In this document: piece after piece, positions 22,687-24,574 of the stretch | Numbering within the stretch: the stretch's first letter is position 1 | Layout of the letters: each line of letters starts with the position of its first letter | Origin: DASUMF01 sp040510575 | Lineage (GTDB): Bacteria > Actinomycetota > Acidimicrobiia > IMCC26256 > DASPTH01 | NCBI GenBank assembly: GCA_040510575.1 | Contig: JBEVIU010000120.1 | Location: 1-24,574 of the forward strand | DNA length: 24,574 nucleotides | Direction: 5' to 3' | Translations under genes and position numbers: made by a program | The notes under the pieces: generated by a model | Seen by the model: the letters and a program-made list of their open reading frames with translations, nothing else | What the model was told of the DNA's origin: nothing | Databases searched by the model: none

Positions 22687-22692
22687 ATTCTC
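22687..22692 (-). promoter_or_regulatory. Weak candidate -10 (GAGAAT) for the DUF503-rbfA-nrnA-truB-ribF unit
   Basis: Within the 69-bp divergent gap 22681-22749, GAGAAT on the minus strand is four of six matches to TATAAT and ends 6 nt before the DUF503 ATG. TTGCGC lies 16 bp further upstream. On the plus strand TAGACC (22737-22742) lies 7 nt before the GTG of the divergent gene but lacks the last T. Because the inserted gene separates DUF503 from infB, a promoter here is possible but not required. Confidence 0.25.
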
Positions 22693-22749
22693 GTCGCTCA
22701 CGCACCGCGCGCAAGGGTCGGCACCTCGGAATGGGATAGACCACCACTC

Positions 22750-23277
22750 GTGCAGCCACCCGAAGCCGAGCTCGCGGCCATCGACGACGCGTTCGCGCTG
22801 GTGCTCCCGGCTCTCGATTCGCTCGACGACGGCCAGGCGCGTGGGCCGTCGCTGCTCCCCGGCTGGTCCCGTGGGCATCTGCTCACGCACCTGGCCCGCG
22901 CGTCCGAGGGCGACCGTCGGTGCGTGGAGGGCGCGGCTCGCGACGAGGTGGTCATGAAGTATCCCGCGGGAGCGGACGGGCGCGCCGCTGACATCGACGC
23001 CGGCGCAGGTCGCGACGCGGTCGCGCTCGTCGCCGACGTCGTGTCGGCACAGCGCGCGCTCATGGACGCGTTGCGCAGCCTCCCGGACGACGCGTGGGAG
23101 CGGCGTGCCGGAACCCTGGTGGGAGTGCGGACAATGGTCGAGCTCGCGATCGCGCGGCGACGCGAGCTTCTCGTGCACCTCGTCGACCTCGACGTCGGCG
23201 TCGAGCCGACGGATCTCCCGCGGGACTACCTCGACGTTGACGCCGATTGGCTGGCCGAGTTCCGCCCGACGTGGTGA
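22750..23277 (+). CDS. Maleylpyruvate isomerase-family (MDMPI_N / DinB-like) protein
   Basis: This 175-residue protein has the mycothiol-dependent maleylpyruvate isomerase N-terminal fold. LPGWSRGHLLTHLARASE (36-53) and RRRELLVHLVDLDVG (136-150) are the family's signature blocks. His47, Glu139 and His143 have the same spacing (92 and 4 residues) as the zinc triad I recall for the corynebacterial enzyme (H52, E144, H148). It lacks the extra C-terminal domain of the full-length enzyme (about 240 residues). It may be a mycothiol-dependent transferase or isomerase of unknown substrate. It starts with GTG, lies on the opposite strand to everything around it, and ends 4 bp from the convergent infB stop. 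Confidence 0.8.
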   Translation: MQPPEAELAAIDDAFALVLPALDSLDDGQARGPSLLPGWSRGHLLTHLARASEGDRRCVEGAARDEVVMKYPAGADGRAADIDAGAGRDAVALVADVVSAQRALMDALRSLPDDAWERRAGTLVGVRTMVELAIARRRELLVHLVDLDVGVEPTDLPRDYLDVDADWLAEFRPTW

Positions 23278-23281
23278 CGGG

Positions 23282-24574
23282 CTACGCGGTGCGGGCGATC
23301 TCGCGGAGGTCGTAGGTCTCGATGATGTCGCCCGACTTGAGGTCCTGGTAGTTCTCGAGCCCGATACCGCACTCGAAACCGGACTGCACCTCGCGCGCGT
23401 CTTCCTTGAAGCGCTTGAGCGACGAGATCACACCGTTCCAGATCACGACGCCGTCACGAAGGAAACGCACCTTCGAGCCACGGGTGATCGTGCCGTTGCG
23501 CACGAAGCAACCAGCGACCTTGCCGACACGCGGCACGGAGAACACCTCGCGCACCTCGGCATCGCCGGTGACCACTTCCTCGAACTCGGGCTTGAGCATG
23601 CCGAGAAGCGCGGCCTGCACATCCTCGATGATCTGGTAGATCACCTCGTACAGCCGCATGTCGACGCCCTCGACCTGCGCGAGCTCGCGCGCCTTGCGAT
23701 CGGGGCGCACGTTGAACCCGATCACGGTTGCGTTCGAGACGGCCGCGAGGTTCACGTCGGACTCCGTGATCCCACCCACTGCGCGGTGCACGAACGACAG
23801 CCGGACCTCGTCGTGGGTCTGGTCGAGCTTGCGCAGCGCGTCGGTGAGCGCTTCGAGCGAGCCTTGCACGTCGGCTTTGACCACGAGGTTGAGCGTGGCG
23901 ACCTCGCCGCGCTGCACCATCGCGAAGATGTCCTCGAGGCGAGCACCGCCCGCGAGGCTCATCGGGTGCTTGAGGCTCGCGGCGCGGCGACGATAGGCAC
24001 GAGCCTCCGCCACGGTGCGCGCGGTCTTCTCCTCCGGCGCGACACGAAGTTCGTCACCGGCGAGCGGCACGTCGTCGAGACCGAGGACCTCGACCGGCAC
24101 GGACGGCCCGGCTTCGGCAATCGACTCGCCGTTCTGGTCGAACATCGCCCGCACGCGGCCCCATGCGCCGCCGGCGACGATCGGGTCGCCGACGCGCAGC
24201 GTGCCCTTCTCGACGATGGCGGTGACGACCGGACCGCGGCCCTGGTCGAGGTTCGACTCGAGCACCAGGGCGCGAGCAGAAGCCTTCGGGTTGGCGCTGA
24301 GCTCTTCGAGCTCGGCGACGAGGAGCAGCGCTTCGAGCAGCTCGGCGACGCCCTGACCGGTGGGCGGCGCCACGTCGATCACGATCGTGTCGCCACCCCA
24401 TGGCTCGGGCACGAGCTGTTGCTCGACGAGCTGCTGACGCACGCGGGTCGGGTCGGCGTCCTCACGGTCGACCTTGGTGACCGCGACGACGATCGGCACG
24501 TCGGCCGCACGCGCGTGGCTGATCGCTTCCATCGTCTGCGGCATCACGCCGTCGTCGGCCGCGACCACGAGCAC
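23282..24574 (-). CDS. infB: Translation initiation factor IF-2 (C-terminal part, 5' end outside window)
   Basis: The visible 430 residues begin inside the GTPase domain, just after the G3 motif (LVVAADDGVMPQTMEAISHARA), and run to the C-terminus through domain II, domain III and the fMet-tRNA-binding domain (SGFECGIGLENYQDLKSGDIIETY). IF-2 brings initiator tRNA to the 30S subunit and promotes subunit joining. Two guanine-recognition motifs are unusual: the G4 NKxD motif reads TKVD (24467-24478), and the G5 SAK position reads APP in IDVAPPTGQG (24362-24370). The rest of the protein looks normal and intact. The gene heads the visible part of the operon but is separated from DUF503 by an oppositely oriented gene. 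Confidence 0.95.
   Translation of the reverse strand: MLVVAADDGVMPQTMEAISHARAADVPIVVAVTKVDREDADPTRVRQQLVEQQLVPEPWGGDTIVIDVAPPTGQGVAELLEALLLVAELEELSANPKASARALVLESNLDQGRGPVVTAIVEKGTLRVGDPIVAGGAWGRVRAMFDQNGESIAEAGPSVPVEVLGLDDVPLAGDELRVAPEEKTARTVAEARAYRRRAASLKHPMSLAGGARLEDIFAMVQRGEVATLNLVVKADVQGSLEALTDALRKLDQTHDEVRLSFVHRAVGGITESDVNLAAVSNATVIGFNVRPDRKARELAQVEGVDMRLYEVIYQIIEDVQAALLGMLKPEFEEVVTGDAEVREVFSVPRVGKVAGCFVRNGTITRGSKVRFLRDGVVIWNGVISSLKRFKEDAREVQSGFECGIGLENYQDLKSGDIIETYDLREIARTA

Noticed and set aside
1..24574. CRISPR arrays, tRNA or rRNA genes, insertion sequences, prophage or integrase genes
   Set aside because: None seen. The repeats found are short coding minisatellites or one 15-bp direct duplication, without spacers or terminal inverted repeats of a mobile element.

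Overview
The window is GC-rich (roughly 70% by eye), densely coded bacterial chromosome. Gene content and order point to an actinobacterium, probably a lineage outside the well-studied mycobacteria and streptomycetes (Acidimicrobiia-like is my best guess, unproven). The reasons are a lysyl-tRNA synthetase fused to an MprF-type lysyltransferase, a mycothiol-type maleylpyruvate isomerase-family protein, RNase J, and the block infB-rbfA-nrnA-truB-ribF-rpsO-pnp-M16 peptidase-dapB, whose order I recall from mycobacteria. No tRNA, rRNA, CRISPR array, transposase, integrase or phage gene was seen.

Layout. (1) 62-5384, + strand: a three-gene overlapping operon of lysX-like fusion, small lipoprotein and APC-family permease. 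(2) 5260-7898, - strand: rnj followed by a DMT-family transporter. The transporter converges on the permease and overlaps it by 125 bp. (3) 7933-11593, - strand: an unrecognised membrane protein with a histidine-rich linker, and a large FtsX/MacB-type permease with no ATPase gene beside it. (4) 11680-14030, - strand: two tandem paralogous TetR regulators and a ferritin-like diiron protein, directly behind dapB. (5) 14033-24574, - strand: the conserved translation / RNA-decay operon, read in transcription order as infB (5' end outside the window), DUF503, rbfA, nrnA, truB, ribF, rpsO, pnp, M16 peptidase, dapB. Most junctions are ATGA-type overlaps or gaps of a few bases. A + strand maleylpyruvate-isomerase-like gene (22750-23277) sits inside this block between infB and DUF503.

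How the genes work together. The large block couples translation initiation (IF2), 30S maturation (RbfA, S15), tRNA modification (TruB), flavin cofactor synthesis (RibF), RNA and nanoRNA turnover (PNPase, NrnA, and RNase J nearby) and lysine/diaminopimelate synthesis (DapB). The first operon probably links lysyl-tRNA formation to lysinylation of membrane lipid.

The observations most worth following are the reversed domain order of the LysX-like fusion, divergent G4 and G5 motifs in IF2, the histidine-rich membrane protein, a recurrent TANNNT hexamer 6-9 nt before start codons (suggesting widespread leaderless transcription), an inverted repeat over the tetR promoter, and hairpins in the pnp leader. 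No wholly new defence or mobile system is visible; the window is mostly housekeeping DNA with several unusual details.
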